Notes under the pieces: model-generated
What the model was told of the DNA's origin: nothing
Seen by the model: only the letters and a program-made list of their open reading frames with translations
Databases searched by the model: none
Assembly: GCA_019637155.1 (NCBI GenBank)
Contig: JAHBWE010000001.1
Span: 744,001-808,000, forward strand
Reading direction: 5' to 3'
Length of the DNA: 64,000 bases
Source of the DNA: Labilithrix sp.
GTDB lineage: Bacteria > Myxococcota_A > Polyangia > Polyangiales > Polyangiaceae
Position numbers and translations under genes: made by a program
Part shown: positions 15,725 through 23,454 of the stretch, one piece after another
Layout: each line of letters starts with the position of its first letter
Position numbering within the stretch: the first letter of the stretch is position 1

Positions 15725-17392
15725 ATGCGCATCGATGACCTCACGAACGAGCAGCTCCTGTCGGCGCTTCGGCGCGTCCTCGGTGATGAGCGTCGCGCTG
15801 TCGCGGCGATGCTCGCCTACCTCATCGAGGTCGAGAAACGTCCGATCCATCTCGAGCAAGCGTGCTCGTCGATGCACGACTTCTGCACACGGAAGCTCGG
15901 GCTGAGCGAGGATCAGGCGTCTCGCCGGATCGCCGCCGCGCGCCTGGGGGCGCGCTTTCCGGAGCTCATCGCGGCGATCGGTGACGGACGCATGCATCTC
16001 TCCGGCGTGCTGCAGCTCCGCGCGCTCTTCACGGAGGCGAACGTCGACGAGCTCGTCGCCGAAGCGAGCGGCAGGACGCGCACGCACCTCGATCTCCTCG
16101 TCGCGAGGTACGCGCCGAAGCCCGACGTGCCCGACACGATTCGACCGATCGCCGCGCAACGCGACCTCGTGACCGATGGGCCGGCCGGCGGCACACGGGC
16201 GCCCGCAGTGTCGGCGTCCGCGCCGATGTCGTCGTCGCCGAGCGTGCAGGTCTTGCCGCTCACGGTCGAGCGGTTCCAGATCATGTTCACGGCTGCGGTG
16301 GAGCTGCGCGACAAGCTCGAGCTGGCGCGTGCTCTCTCTCGGCACGTGAATCCGAACGGCGACCTGGCGGTCGTGATCGAGCGCGCCATCGATCTGCTGC
16401 TCTTGCACCTCGCGAAGACGAAGCTTGGAAAAGTGAAACATCCGCGACGGAGCAAGGGCCGCGCGAATCCGAACGACGTCTCGCGCGAGACGCTGCGCGA
16501 GGTCCATGAGCGGGACGCGCGCCAGTGCACCTTCGTCAGCGCAAACGGCGAGCGCTGCCCAGCGCGAGAGTGGCTCGAGGTCGATCATCGTCAGCCACGC
16601 GCGCTCGGCGGCGCAGGCACGCTCGAGAACGTTCGGCTCCTCTGCCGAGCGCACAACCGGCTCGCCGCAGAGCAGACCTTCGGCACCGAGCACGTCGCGC
16701 ACAAGATCGAGGAAGCCCGCGCCACGCGCATCACCACCGCCGAACGCAGCGCCCAGCCGAACCTGATCGCCTCGCGAGCCGAGACAACCTCTCCGACCGC
16801 CCACACCCACGCCTCACCAACGCCGCCGCGCCCAGCAGCACCGACGGTCGCGAACGTCGCCGTCGCGACGAACGCGCACGCCCACGAAGGCGCGAGCGCG
16901 ACGCTCTCGGCGGAGGTCGACACGCTCGTCGCCGTCGCAACGAACGCGCATGCCTATGAAGGCGCGTGCGCGACCATCCCTTCGGCGGGCGATAAGGGCG
17001 TCGCTGGCGCGACGAATGCGCTTGTCCACGACGCGGACGTGAGCGTCGGCTCCGCGTCCCGGGGCCCCAGAAGCGGCCGCGCCAGCGGTCGCGAAGCGAT
17101 CCGAGCGCGCAGCGCGAGGGGCGTGTCTGGGGTGGGGTGTCGGGGCGAAGCCCCGACGTTGACAGCGAGATTGATCCGCGCCGGTGCGGATCGCTTGGTG
17201 CGTTCGCGCCGCCGCATGACCACCGGACGGCGCGTGAGGTCGTTCGCTTTGCGCTTGTTCGTCTCGGGTTTCGGGATCGAGAGGTTGGGGCTGTGCTCGT
17301 GCGGCTGCCCGCGGCCGTGTGGTGTGAGCCGCTCGATGTCGCCATGCGTGCCGCGCTTCGGCTGCTTACGTAGAGCACCCAAGCGATCATGA
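15725..17392 (+). CDS. HNH endonuclease-domain protein, C-terminus altered by repeat insertion
   Basis: 555 aa from the ATG at 15725 (ribosome binding site GAGAGG just upstream). Residues 1-130 form a helical region (MRIDDLTNEQLLSALRRVLG ... ASRRIAAARLGARFPEL) common in multi-copy HNH proteins of myxobacteria and actinobacteria. The HNH nuclease segment spans about 258-312: CTFVSANGERC, EVDHRQPRALGG, NVRLLCRAHN. After it come roughly 100 low-complexity residues with three degenerate repeats around VATNAHA.EGA, then the frame runs through dispersed repeat copy B (17061-17162) and 230 more bases of non-gene-like sequence. The natural stop was probably near 17050. Confidence 0.78.
   Translation: MRIDDLTNEQLLSALRRVLGDERRAVAAMLAYLIEVEKRPIHLEQACSSMHDFCTRKLGLSEDQASRRIAAARLGARFPELIAAIGDGRMHLSGVLQLRALFTEANVDELVAEASGRTRTHLDLLVARYAPKPDVPDTIRPIAAQRDLVTDGPAGGTRAPAVSASAPMSSSPSVQVLPLTVERFQIMFTAAVELRDKLELARALSRHVNPNGDLAVVIERAIDLLLLHLAKTKLGKVKHPRRSKGRANPNDVSRETLREVHERDARQCTFVSANGERCPAREWLEVDHRQPRALGGAGTLENVRLLCRAHNRLAAEQTFGTEHVAHKIEEARATRITTAERSAQPNLIASRAETTSPTAHTHASPTPPRPAAPTVANVAVATNAHAHEGASATLSAEVDTLVAVATNAHAYEGACATIPSAGDKGVAGATNALVHDADVSVGSASRGPRSGRASGREAIRARSARGVSGVGCRGEAPTLTARLIRAGADRLVRSRRRMTTGRRVRSFALRLFVSGFGIERLGLCSCGCPRPCGVSRSMSPCVPRFGCLRRAPKRS
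17061..17162. repeat. Dispersed hairpin repeat, copy B
   Basis: Same family as 1334, 17712 and 61692. It starts GGGGCCCCAGAAGCGGCCGC and ends with the hairpin GTCGGGGC-GAA-GCCCCGAC (17139-17157) and GTTGA. It lies inside the 3' part of the HNH gene reading frame and replaces its expected end. Confidence 0.85.
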
Positions 17393-17639
17393 GAGCCGGA
17401 GGCGACGCGGTCGTTCGTTGCGGCGCTCGTTCGCCTCGGGACCTGCAGGACCGAGGATGCGATTGGTCGTTGTTGGGTTGTGGGCTCGGTGAGGGGGCGC
17501 GATGCGTAGCGGAAAGGCAGATCCTCGCGACGCCGCATACCGAAGGCGTTGCAGCGGACTGGAGCGTCGTGCACGCCTAAGAAAAGAACACGTGGATACC
17601 GCACCCCACGCCACCTGCGCGTCGCACGAACGGCTCCCA
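17393..17639. other. Intergenic stretch, no gene seen
   Basis: Between the extended HNH frame and repeat copy C no frame with plausible codon use, start or motif was found on either strand. A run of AAGAAAAGAAC (17579-17589) is unusually A-rich. The sequence looks like decayed DNA between two repeat copies. Confidence 0.45.
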
Positions 17640-17816
17640 GAAAGCGGCCGCGCGAGGGCCCACGACCGGGGCCGTGTCTGGGCGGGGCCGTGTCTGGGCG
17701 GGGCCACGACCGGGGCCCCAGAAGCGGCCGCGAAAGCGGTCGCGAAGCGACCCTCGCGCTTCGCGCGAGGGCCGTGTCTGGGGTGGGGGTGTCGGGGGCG
17801 AAGCCCCCGACGTTGA
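17640..17816. repeat. Dispersed hairpin repeat, copy C with partial upstream duplications
   Basis: The full copy runs from 17712 (GGGGCCCCAGAAGCGGCCGC) to 17816, with the best hairpin of the family at 17791-17811 (stem GTCGGGGGC / GCCCCCGAC, loop GAA). Upstream, 17640-17711 contains truncated pieces, including GGGCCGTGTCTGGGCG twice in tandem. The element abuts the 3' end of the minus-strand kinase gene, whose stop is at 17827, so it would lie at the end of that transcript. Confidence 0.85.
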
Positions 17817-17826
17817 GAAAAAGTCC

Positions 17827-18948
17827 TCAGGGGAGGCTGCCGAAGATGAACTCGGGGAGGTCTTCTTCCTGATCCTCGAGGCCCGTGCCGCGGGGGACGA
17901 CGTCGCTGTGCTGGCGCGACGGCGGGGGCTCGAGGTCGGGCATGCGCTCCGTCTTCGGGGGCTCGCTCGTGTCCTCGGGAGCCTCGGGAGCCTCGCACCA
18001 GCCGACGATCGCGTGGCGGATGCAGACTTGCGCGTCGGTGAGGTTGAGCTTCAGCATCTCGCGGCGGAGATCGAAGGCGAACGCGCGGGCGTGGCCGTAG
18101 CGGGCGGCGGGGTTCGGGTCGAGCGCTTGATCGAGGATGTCGCGGATCGCGCGCGGGATGTTGGGCTCGAGCAGGCTCGCGTGGAACTGGCCGTCGCGGA
18201 TCATCCGCATCGCGTCGCGCGTGCTGGTCCCTTCGCGGAAACGCGGGCCGACGAGGAGCTCGCGGAGGATCGCGCCGAGGGAGAACACGTCGGAGCGCGC
18301 GTCGGGCGTGTTGCCCCACACGACCTCGGGCGCCGCGTAGCCGAGCGCGGCGCGCTGGCGGACGTGCGACTGGCCCTCGCCGAGCATGAATTGCCCGAAA
18401 TCGCCGACCTTTACCTCGCCCTGGCTCGAGACCAGGACCTGGCGCGGGGAGAGGTCGCCGTGGATCAGGCCGGTGAGCGCGCCGTCGGGGCCTTCGGTGA
18501 AGAGCGCGGCGCCGAGCGCCTCGGCCGCGCGGAGGACGACGACGAGCGCGAAGTCCACCGGCGCGCGGACGCCGCTCTTTTGCCAGCTCGCGATGAGGCT
18601 CTGGAGCGACTCGCCCTCCACGATCTCCGTGACCATGAACGGCATGTGCGGGTCGGCGTGCAGGCGATCAGTGCGGTCCAGCTCGAAGAGCTGGATGACC
18701 GACGGGTGCCGGATGCAGACGAGACGGCGGGCGATCGCGCCGAGCGCGCGCATCGCGTCGGCCGGATCGAAGTCGGGCGCGAGCTGCATCCGCTTCACGG
18801 CGGCGGGGCGGCGGATCCCCCAGCCGCCCTCGATGAACGCGCGGTGCACGATGCCGTAACGACCCGCGCCGAGGACCTCGTGCAGCGTGACCGTACGGCC
18901 GTCACTCAGCGTGAGGATGTTCTCGGATGCGGGCTTGCGGCACTGCAC
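17827..18948 (-). CDS. Ser/Thr kinase-like protein with HGD catalytic loop
   Basis: 373 aa from a GTG. Gly loop VLGAGRYGIVHRA (25-37), Lys52 in AAVKRM, catalytic loop IHGDLSPRQVLV (162-173), DFG (183-185) and YAAPEV (204-209) fit a protein kinase fold. The usual HRD Arg is Gly (HGD), so activation-loop regulation must differ; the catalytic Asp165 and DFG Asp183 are kept, so activity is plausible. No transmembrane segment is present, and the acidic/Pro-rich C-terminus (about 315-373) is probably disordered. It is a soluble, non-RD kinase, unlike the other three in the window. A repeat copy lies at its 3' end. Confidence 0.87.
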   Translation of the reverse strand: MQCRKPASENILTLSDGRTVTLHEVLGAGRYGIVHRAFIEGGWGIRRPAAVKRMQLAPDFDPADAMRALGAIARRLVCIRHPSVIQLFELDRTDRLHADPHMPFMVTEIVEGESLQSLIASWQKSGVRAPVDFALVVVLRAAEALGAALFTEGPDGALTGLIHGDLSPRQVLVSSQGEVKVGDFGQFMLGEGQSHVRQRAALGYAAPEVVWGNTPDARSDVFSLGAILRELLVGPRFREGTSTRDAMRMIRDGQFHASLLEPNIPRAIRDILDQALDPNPAARYGHARAFAFDLRREMLKLNLTDAQVCIRHAIVGWCEAPEAPEDTSEPPKTERMPDLEPPPSRQHSDVVPRGTGLEDQEEDLPEFIFGSLP

Positions 18949-19179
18949 GTCCTCTGGTGTTGCAACGAGCGCGCCGCGGATCGACTCGTTACCGCAGTGT
19001 GAACATGCTGGAAAAATCCGATGGGACCATTCGCCCGGATCGCCGTGACGCGACTCGCGCGGGCGACACGTCTGGATCTGCGCGGATCCGTCAGCGCCTC
19101 CGGCCTACATGCGCGAACACAGCATGGTCGGGCGCCATGGTCAGGCGCGTGTGGCCAGGCGCGTGTGGCCAGGCGCGTG
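18949..19179. other. Gap between two minus-strand genes
   Basis: The 231 bases hold no independent gene. The kinase frame stays open upstream of its GTG and would encode ACSHCGNESIRGAL, which resembles half of a zinc ribbon, but no ATG, GTG or TTG start in frame was found. The left end contains the 14-bp tandem repeat listed separately. Confidence 0.45.
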
Positions 19180-19180
19180 T
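19142..19180. repeat. 14-bp tandem repeat, about 2.8 copies
   Basis: The unit CAGGCGCGTGTGGC occurs at 19142-19155, 19156-19169 and, truncated, 19170-19180. It runs to the stop codon of the minus-strand TPR/HEAT gene (19182-19180). Confidence 0.85.
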
Positions 19181-21009
19181 CAGGCGGCGATGCCGCGGGA
19201 GCGGAGGACGTCGCGCAGGACGTTCTGAACTTCTGGCGTCGTCGTGTGCATCGCGCTGCGGGCGAGCTCGATGAAGCGGGCGCCGCGGGACTTCTTGAGG
19301 CCCTCGAGCGTCGCGCTGCGGTCGGCGGGGGCGCCGTGCTCGAGCACGCCGAGGAGGAACTCGGCCGCCTCCATCGTGTCGACGCGCGCGAGCGCTCGCA
19401 GCGCCGACGCGCGGACGGACGGCTGCGGCGACTCGCGCACGATGCGCGAGAGGGGATCGAACGCGTGCTGGAAGTAGAGCGACTCGACCGCCTTCGATGC
19501 TTGCTCCACCACCGCGGGGTCGGAGTCGCGGAGGCCGGCGCGCACGGTGACGAAGCTGCGCTTGAAGAAGAGCTGCTGCATCGCGGCGAGGACCGCGACG
19601 CGCACCGGGCGCTCGTTGCGCTCGAAGAGCTTCTCGAGCGGGGAGAGCACGGCGTAGAGCTGCAGCTGCGCGAGCTGATCGGCGAGGCGCACGCGCGCGT
19701 TGGTCGCGGGGCCGCTCGCGTCCTCGGGGCGGCCCTCGACCGCGAACGCGGTGAGGCGCGCGAGCATCGCCTTGCGACGGATGAGATCGGGCCAGCGGCG
19801 ATCGAGGAGCACGTCGGCGCACGCCTCCGCGGCGGAGCCTTGCTGCTCCCACTCGATGAGGTCGACGTGCCAGACGTCGGGGAAGTGGTTCTCCTGCCGG
19901 AGGTGGGAGGGGAGCGGCGCGCTGTCGGTCGCCTCGTCGCGCACGCCGTCGTAGCGCTTGGCCGCGCGCGCGTAGTGCTTGCGGCGCGCGTCCTCGAGGT
20001 CCATCTGCGCGAGCTCCTGGTAGAGCATGCCGACGCGCGCGTAGTGACCGACCTCGCCGAACGCGAGGATGCCGGCGAGGAGCGCGTTCTCCGCGATCTC
20101 CGGCGGCGCGCCGCGCTCGAGGTGCTGGCGCGCGACGTCGCGCCAGAGGTCCGCTTGCATGACGACGTAATGTGCGGACGCGCTCGCCATGCCGAGGACG
20201 CGCGCGTAGTCGGCGGCCTCGCGCGCGAGGGTGGCGGCGGCGGAGAGCTCGCCGCGCTCCTTCGCCGCGTTGAGCGCGTCCTCGAAGTACTGGAGCGCGA
20301 AGTACTTGAGGTGGTCTTCGCGCAGGATGCGGATGCAGTTCACGAAGCCCTCGAGGACGTCCTCGAACATCCCGCCCTCGCGCCCGATCTGGACGAGGAC
20401 CTGGAAGCAGTCGAACGCGCGCTCGCGCTGGCCGACGCTCTCGAAGTAGTCGGCCGCTTCTTCGAGGAGGCGCACCGCGGCGACGTTCGCCTCGCGCGCT
20501 TGCCGGCCGTCGCCGCACTTCTTCGCGCAGCGCGCGAGGTTGAACTGCACGAGCGCGGCGTTGTACGCGTCCGCGCCGCCGCCGACGACCTGCGCGAGGC
20601 GCGACCAGAGCGCGCGCGCGCCGCGCCAGTCGTCCGCCTTCTCGCGGTAGATCGCCGCCGCGGCGACGAGGCCGGCGTTCTCCATCTCGCGCGCCGCGCC
20701 CGCCATGTCGTTCGTCGAGGCGAGGGTGCGCGCGCGATCGACGGAGGGCACGCCCTGGAGGTGCTGCGTGGCGCGCTTCCAGCCGTCGGCTTCGGAGAAG
20801 GCCATGTACCAATGCACGGTGAGGGCGGAGCGGTGGTCGTTCCGGAGGGTGAGGACCTCCGCGAGCGGCTTCAGGATCGAGACGTAGTCGTGCTCGGCGA
20901 CGTGGGTCTGCTGCGCGGCCGACACGAGCGAGTTCGCCGCGTCGTCGAGGTCGCCGCGCGCCATCGAGGCGCGGGCGCGTTCGCGCAGGTGGTAGAGGTC
21001 GTCGAGCAT
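19180..21009 (-). CDS. TPR/HEAT-repeat scaffold protein
   Basis: 609 aa with no signal peptide or membrane helix. The first 400 residues are alpha-helical TPR-like pairs (AANSLVSAAQQTH, AREMENAGLVAAAAIYREKA, ADYFESVGQRERAFDCFQVL, YFALQYFEDALNAAKERG). The C-terminal 170 residues read as HEAT repeats (RVAVLAAMQQLFF, AVVEQASKAVESLYF, SVRASALRALARVDT). Such combinations act as protein-interaction scaffolds. No catalytic residues were recognised. TAGACT lies 10 nt before the ATG on the minus strand (21025-21020). Confidence 0.78.
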   Translation of the reverse strand: MLDDLYHLRERARASMARGDLDDAANSLVSAAQQTHVAEHDYVSILKPLAEVLTLRNDHRSALTVHWYMAFSEADGWKRATQHLQGVPSVDRARTLASTNDMAGAAREMENAGLVAAAAIYREKADDWRGARALWSRLAQVVGGGADAYNAALVQFNLARCAKKCGDGRQAREANVAAVRLLEEAADYFESVGQRERAFDCFQVLVQIGREGGMFEDVLEGFVNCIRILREDHLKYFALQYFEDALNAAKERGELSAAATLAREAADYARVLGMASASAHYVVMQADLWRDVARQHLERGAPPEIAENALLAGILAFGEVGHYARVGMLYQELAQMDLEDARRKHYARAAKRYDGVRDEATDSAPLPSHLRQENHFPDVWHVDLIEWEQQGSAAEACADVLLDRRWPDLIRRKAMLARLTAFAVEGRPEDASGPATNARVRLADQLAQLQLYAVLSPLEKLFERNERPVRVAVLAAMQQLFFKRSFVTVRAGLRDSDPAVVEQASKAVESLYFQHAFDPLSRIVRESPQPSVRASALRALARVDTMEAAEFLLGVLEHGAPADRSATLEGLKKSRGARFIELARSAMHTTTPEVQNVLRDVLRSRGIAA

Positions 21010-21065
21010 TCGCGCCTCGAGTCTAGATCAGAAATCGACGGCGAGCCGCGCGCCCGCGACTCGGG

Positions 21066-21071
21066 TAGCGT
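21066..21071 (+). promoter_or_regulatory. -10-like TAGCGT before the YceI-like lipoprotein gene
   Basis: The hexamer ends 7 nt before the ATG at 21079, so a transcript starting about 7 nt downstream would be leaderless. It fixes the start within a much longer open frame. Confidence 0.4.
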
Positions 21072-21078
21072 GAGGACG

Positions 21079-21765
21079 ATGAGGCATCTCCCGCTCCTCG
21101 GCCTCGTCGGTCTCGCGGCCGCGCTCGCCGCGTGTGGCGGGAGCACGCAGCGCGCGGCGGTGTCCGCCGCGCCGCCGGCGGCGAACGGCGCGTCGCTCCT
21201 CGACGCGGCGCCGGCGGAGAAGGAGTACGTCGTCGACGTCGCGCGGTCGAAGCTCGAGGTCTGGAGCCAGGACATCATGGGCGGCGATCACAGGATCACG
21301 TTCGGGAGCTGGCGCGCGCGCGTGAAGACGGAGCCGGTGCCGTCGATCGCGGCCGAGCTCGAGATGGCGACGGCGACGCTCCATCCGCCGCGCGGGACGC
21401 GGACGCTGCGCGCGCGCCTCCTCGAGGTCGACAAGTTCCCGCTCTCGACCCTCGAAGCGACGATGAAGAAGACCGGCGAGCGCCGCGGCGAGCACCTGGT
21501 CGAGGGCGTCACCGAGCTCCACGGCGTGCGCAAGCGCCTCCGCTTCACCGGCCTCCTCACGCAGGACGGCGACACGTTCCACTTCGTCGCGTCGTTCGTG
21601 ATCTCGCGCAAGACGTTCGGCATCCGCTACGCGCCGGCGGAGCCCTTCCTCAAGGATGACGTGCGCGTCGTCCTCGACGTCGTCGCGGTCCCGGCCTCGA
21701 AGCCGCCGCCTCCGCCGCCCGAGCCCGCGCCGGAGGAGGACGCGCCGGACGACGCCGCGCGCTAG
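21079..21765 (+). CDS. YceI-family lipoprotein
   Basis: 228 aa. Lipoprotein signal MRHLPLLGLVGLAAALAAC (Cys19), then a short Ala/Pro linker and a YceI-like beta-barrel domain: VDVARSKLEVWSQDIMGG, IAAELEMATATLHP, LEVDKFPLSTLEATMKK, VTELHGVRKRLRFTG, FVISRKTFGIRY. YceI proteins bind amphiphiles such as isoprenoid quinones in the periplasm; the ligand here is unknown. The last 25 residues are Pro/Glu/Asp-rich. The frame is open far upstream, but the signal peptide and the TAGCGT box define this start. It overlaps the convergent pssA by 4 nt. Confidence 0.85.
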   Translation: MRHLPLLGLVGLAAALAACGGSTQRAAVSAAPPAANGASLLDAAPAEKEYVVDVARSKLEVWSQDIMGGDHRITFGSWRARVKTEPVPSIAAELEMATATLHPPRGTRTLRARLLEVDKFPLSTLEATMKKTGERRGEHLVEGVTELHGVRKRLRFTGLLTQDGDTFHFVASFVISRKTFGIRYAPAEPFLKDDVRVVLDVVAVPASKPPPPPPEPAPEEDAPDDAAR

Positions 21766-22586
21766 GTCGGCGGGATGCTCGTGCGGTCGGCGCGGGCGCG
21801 GCGGCGTTCGGCGATGCCGCGGGGGACCATGATCATCGTCTCGACGAGGGCGATGACGACGTAGCAGCCGAGGAGCCACACGAGCACGAACGCGGGCTTC
21901 GTCTTCAGCGCGACCGCCGCGCTCGAGACGACCGCGAACATCACGAGGCCGATCGAGCGCGCGTTGAGCTTGAGGTCCTTGAACGAGCGGAACTTCACGG
22001 TCGAGACCATGAGGAAGGAGAGGAAGACGACGAGCCCCGCCATCGCGTAGAGGTACTTCACGCTCCCGAGGTCGCCGCCGATCGCGTGGTTCGCGATGAC
22101 GAGCGAGAGGAGCACGCCCGCCGCGCCCGGCACCGGCAGCCCGACGATGTACTTGCCCGGCTTCGTCGGCTGGCCGTTCTCGCCCATGCTGAGGACGTTG
22201 AAGCGCGCGAGGCGCACCGCGCCCGCGGCGGTGAAGAGGAAGGCGATGACGATGCCCGCCGTGCCGAGGCGCTCGAGCGACCACTTGTAGACGAGGAGGG
22301 AAGGGGCGACGCCGAACGACACGACGTCCGCGAGGGAGTCGATCTGGAGGCCGAACGCGCTCTGCGTCTTCGTGAGGCGCGCGACGCGGCCGTCGAGCAT
22401 GTCGAAGAAGAGCGCGTACACGACGAGGAGGGCGGCGAGGTAGTAGTCCTCGTCGCTCTGGGCGGACGCGGACAGCCGGATCGAGTCGAACCCGCAGAAA
22501 ATGCTCGTCAACGTGATGAGGTTCGGGAGCAGGAAGAGCGTCTTCCGGAGGTCGAGCTTCTTCTTCTTGATCGCAGGGGCGCCCAT
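21762..22586 (-). CDS. pssA: CDP-diacylglycerol-serine O-phosphatidyltransferase
   Basis: 274 aa from the ATG at 22586 (MGAPAIKKKKLDLRK). The longer frame to 22682 would run into the promoter of the divergent gene. The CDP-alcohol phosphotransferase motif is complete: DGRVARLTKTQSAFGLQIDS followed by LADVVSFG, matching DGxxAR...GxxxDxxxD with its metal-binding aspartates. Seven to eight hydrophobic helices follow. It makes phosphatidylserine from CDP-diacylglycerol and serine at the inner membrane. A TACGCT hexamer on the minus strand (22622-22617) would leave a leader of about 25 nt. Confidence 0.9.
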   Translation of the reverse strand: MGAPAIKKKKLDLRKTLFLLPNLITLTSIFCGFDSIRLSASAQSDEDYYLAALLVVYALFFDMLDGRVARLTKTQSAFGLQIDSLADVVSFGVAPSLLVYKWSLERLGTAGIVIAFLFTAAGAVRLARFNVLSMGENGQPTKPGKYIVGLPVPGAAGVLLSLVIANHAIGGDLGSVKYLYAMAGLVVFLSFLMVSTVKFRSFKDLKLNARSIGLVMFAVVSSAAVALKTKPAFVLVWLLGCYVVIALVETMIMVPRGIAERRRARADRTSIPPT

Positions 22587-22667
22587 CGAGACCGAACTCT
22601 GCCTTAGCAGGAGCGAAGCGTAAAGCTCTCGATCACGTGAAATTGGCCCGCGGACCGGGCGGGGGCC

Positions 22668-22673
22668 TACGCT
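22668..22673 (+). promoter_or_regulatory. -10-like TACGCT before the TPR lipoprotein gene
   Basis: TACGCT ends 7 nt before the ATG at 22681. TTGGCC at 22643-22648, 19 nt upstream, is a possible -35. The geometry predicts a leaderless transcript. Confidence 0.45.
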
Positions 22674-22680
22674 TTCACCC

Positions 22681-23454
22681 ATGCCTCGGGCTCTCTCGTT
22701 CGTTCTCCTCGGAGCGGCGATCGCCGGCTGTGCTCACGAGGCCGCGGCCGACCGGCAGCTCCACGAGATGAAGGAGACGATCGGCAAGGTCCAGGTCGAG
22801 CAGGACCGCGAGAACCGCGCGTTCATGGAAGAGCCCGCGCCCGTCGCGTCGGCCCGGCCGGCCGCCGCGAAGACGCCGGCGCTGCCGCCGCCGCGCACGG
22901 TGCAGCTCGACGACGGCGCGGACGACGGCGCGAGCGCGGACCCCGACGATCCGACCGCGCGCCCCGAGATCAAGCTGCAGGGCAGCGGGGGCGGAGCGGT
23001 GCGGCCCGCGAGGCGCGCGACGGAGTCGCCTCGCAGCGACGGGCCGCGCGCCTTCGATCCCGAGGCGAAGCGCATGTACGAGGACGGCATCCACCTCGTT
23101 CAGGCGAAGAGCTTCGACCGCGCGCTCGACGTCCTCTCGACATTCCTGAGCCGGTGGCCCGACCACCCGTACGTCGAGAACGCGCTCTACTGGAAGGGCG
23201 AGTGCCTCTACGCGCGCGGCGAGTACCTCCGCGCGGCCGAGCAGTTCGAGGCGGTCGTGACCCGCTACGGCGCCGGCAAGAAGGGCGCGGACGCGCTCTT
23301 GAAGCTCGGCATGTGCCACGACCGCCTCGGCGCGAGCGATCGCGCGCGGGAGTACTGGGACCGCTTGCGGCGCGATTTCCCGCACAGCGACGTGACGAAG
23401 AAGATCCCGGCCGGCGAGACGAATCGGGGCTCCGGCCCGAAGGAGACGCGATGA
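22681..23454 (+). CDS. CpoB/YbgF-like TPR lipoprotein
   Basis: 257 aa. Lipoprotein signal MPRALSFVLLGAAIAGC (Cys17), a short coiled-coil-like helix (QLHEMKETIGKVQVEQDREN, about 25-44), a Pro/Asp/Arg-rich linker, and a C-terminal TPR domain from about residue 125 (AKRMYEDGIHLVQAKSFDRA, LYWKGECLYARGEYLRAAEQ, KLGMCHDRLGASDRAREYWD). This coiled-coil plus TPR order is that of CpoB/YbgF, which links Tol-Pal with peptidoglycan synthesis. Tol and Pal genes are not in this window. It overlaps the LysM gene by ATGA, suggesting a shared envelope role. Confidence 0.8.
   Translation: MPRALSFVLLGAAIAGCAHEAAADRQLHEMKETIGKVQVEQDRENRAFMEEPAPVASARPAAAKTPALPPPRTVQLDDGADDGASADPDDPTARPEIKLQGSGGGAVRPARRATESPRSDGPRAFDPEAKRMYEDGIHLVQAKSFDRALDVLSTFLSRWPDHPYVENALYWKGECLYARGEYLRAAEQFEAVVTRYGAGKKGADALLKLGMCHDRLGASDRAREYWDRLRRDFPHSDVTKKIPAGETNRGSGPKETR

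Noticed and set aside
15244..15738. 164-codon frame before the HNH gene
   Set aside because: No ribosome site, no recognisable motif, and residues such as repeated Arg/Ser suggest chance.
22586..22682. Longer start for pssA at 22682
   Set aside because: The extra 32 residues are unlike the family N-terminus and overlap the promoter and start of the divergent TPR lipoprotein gene.
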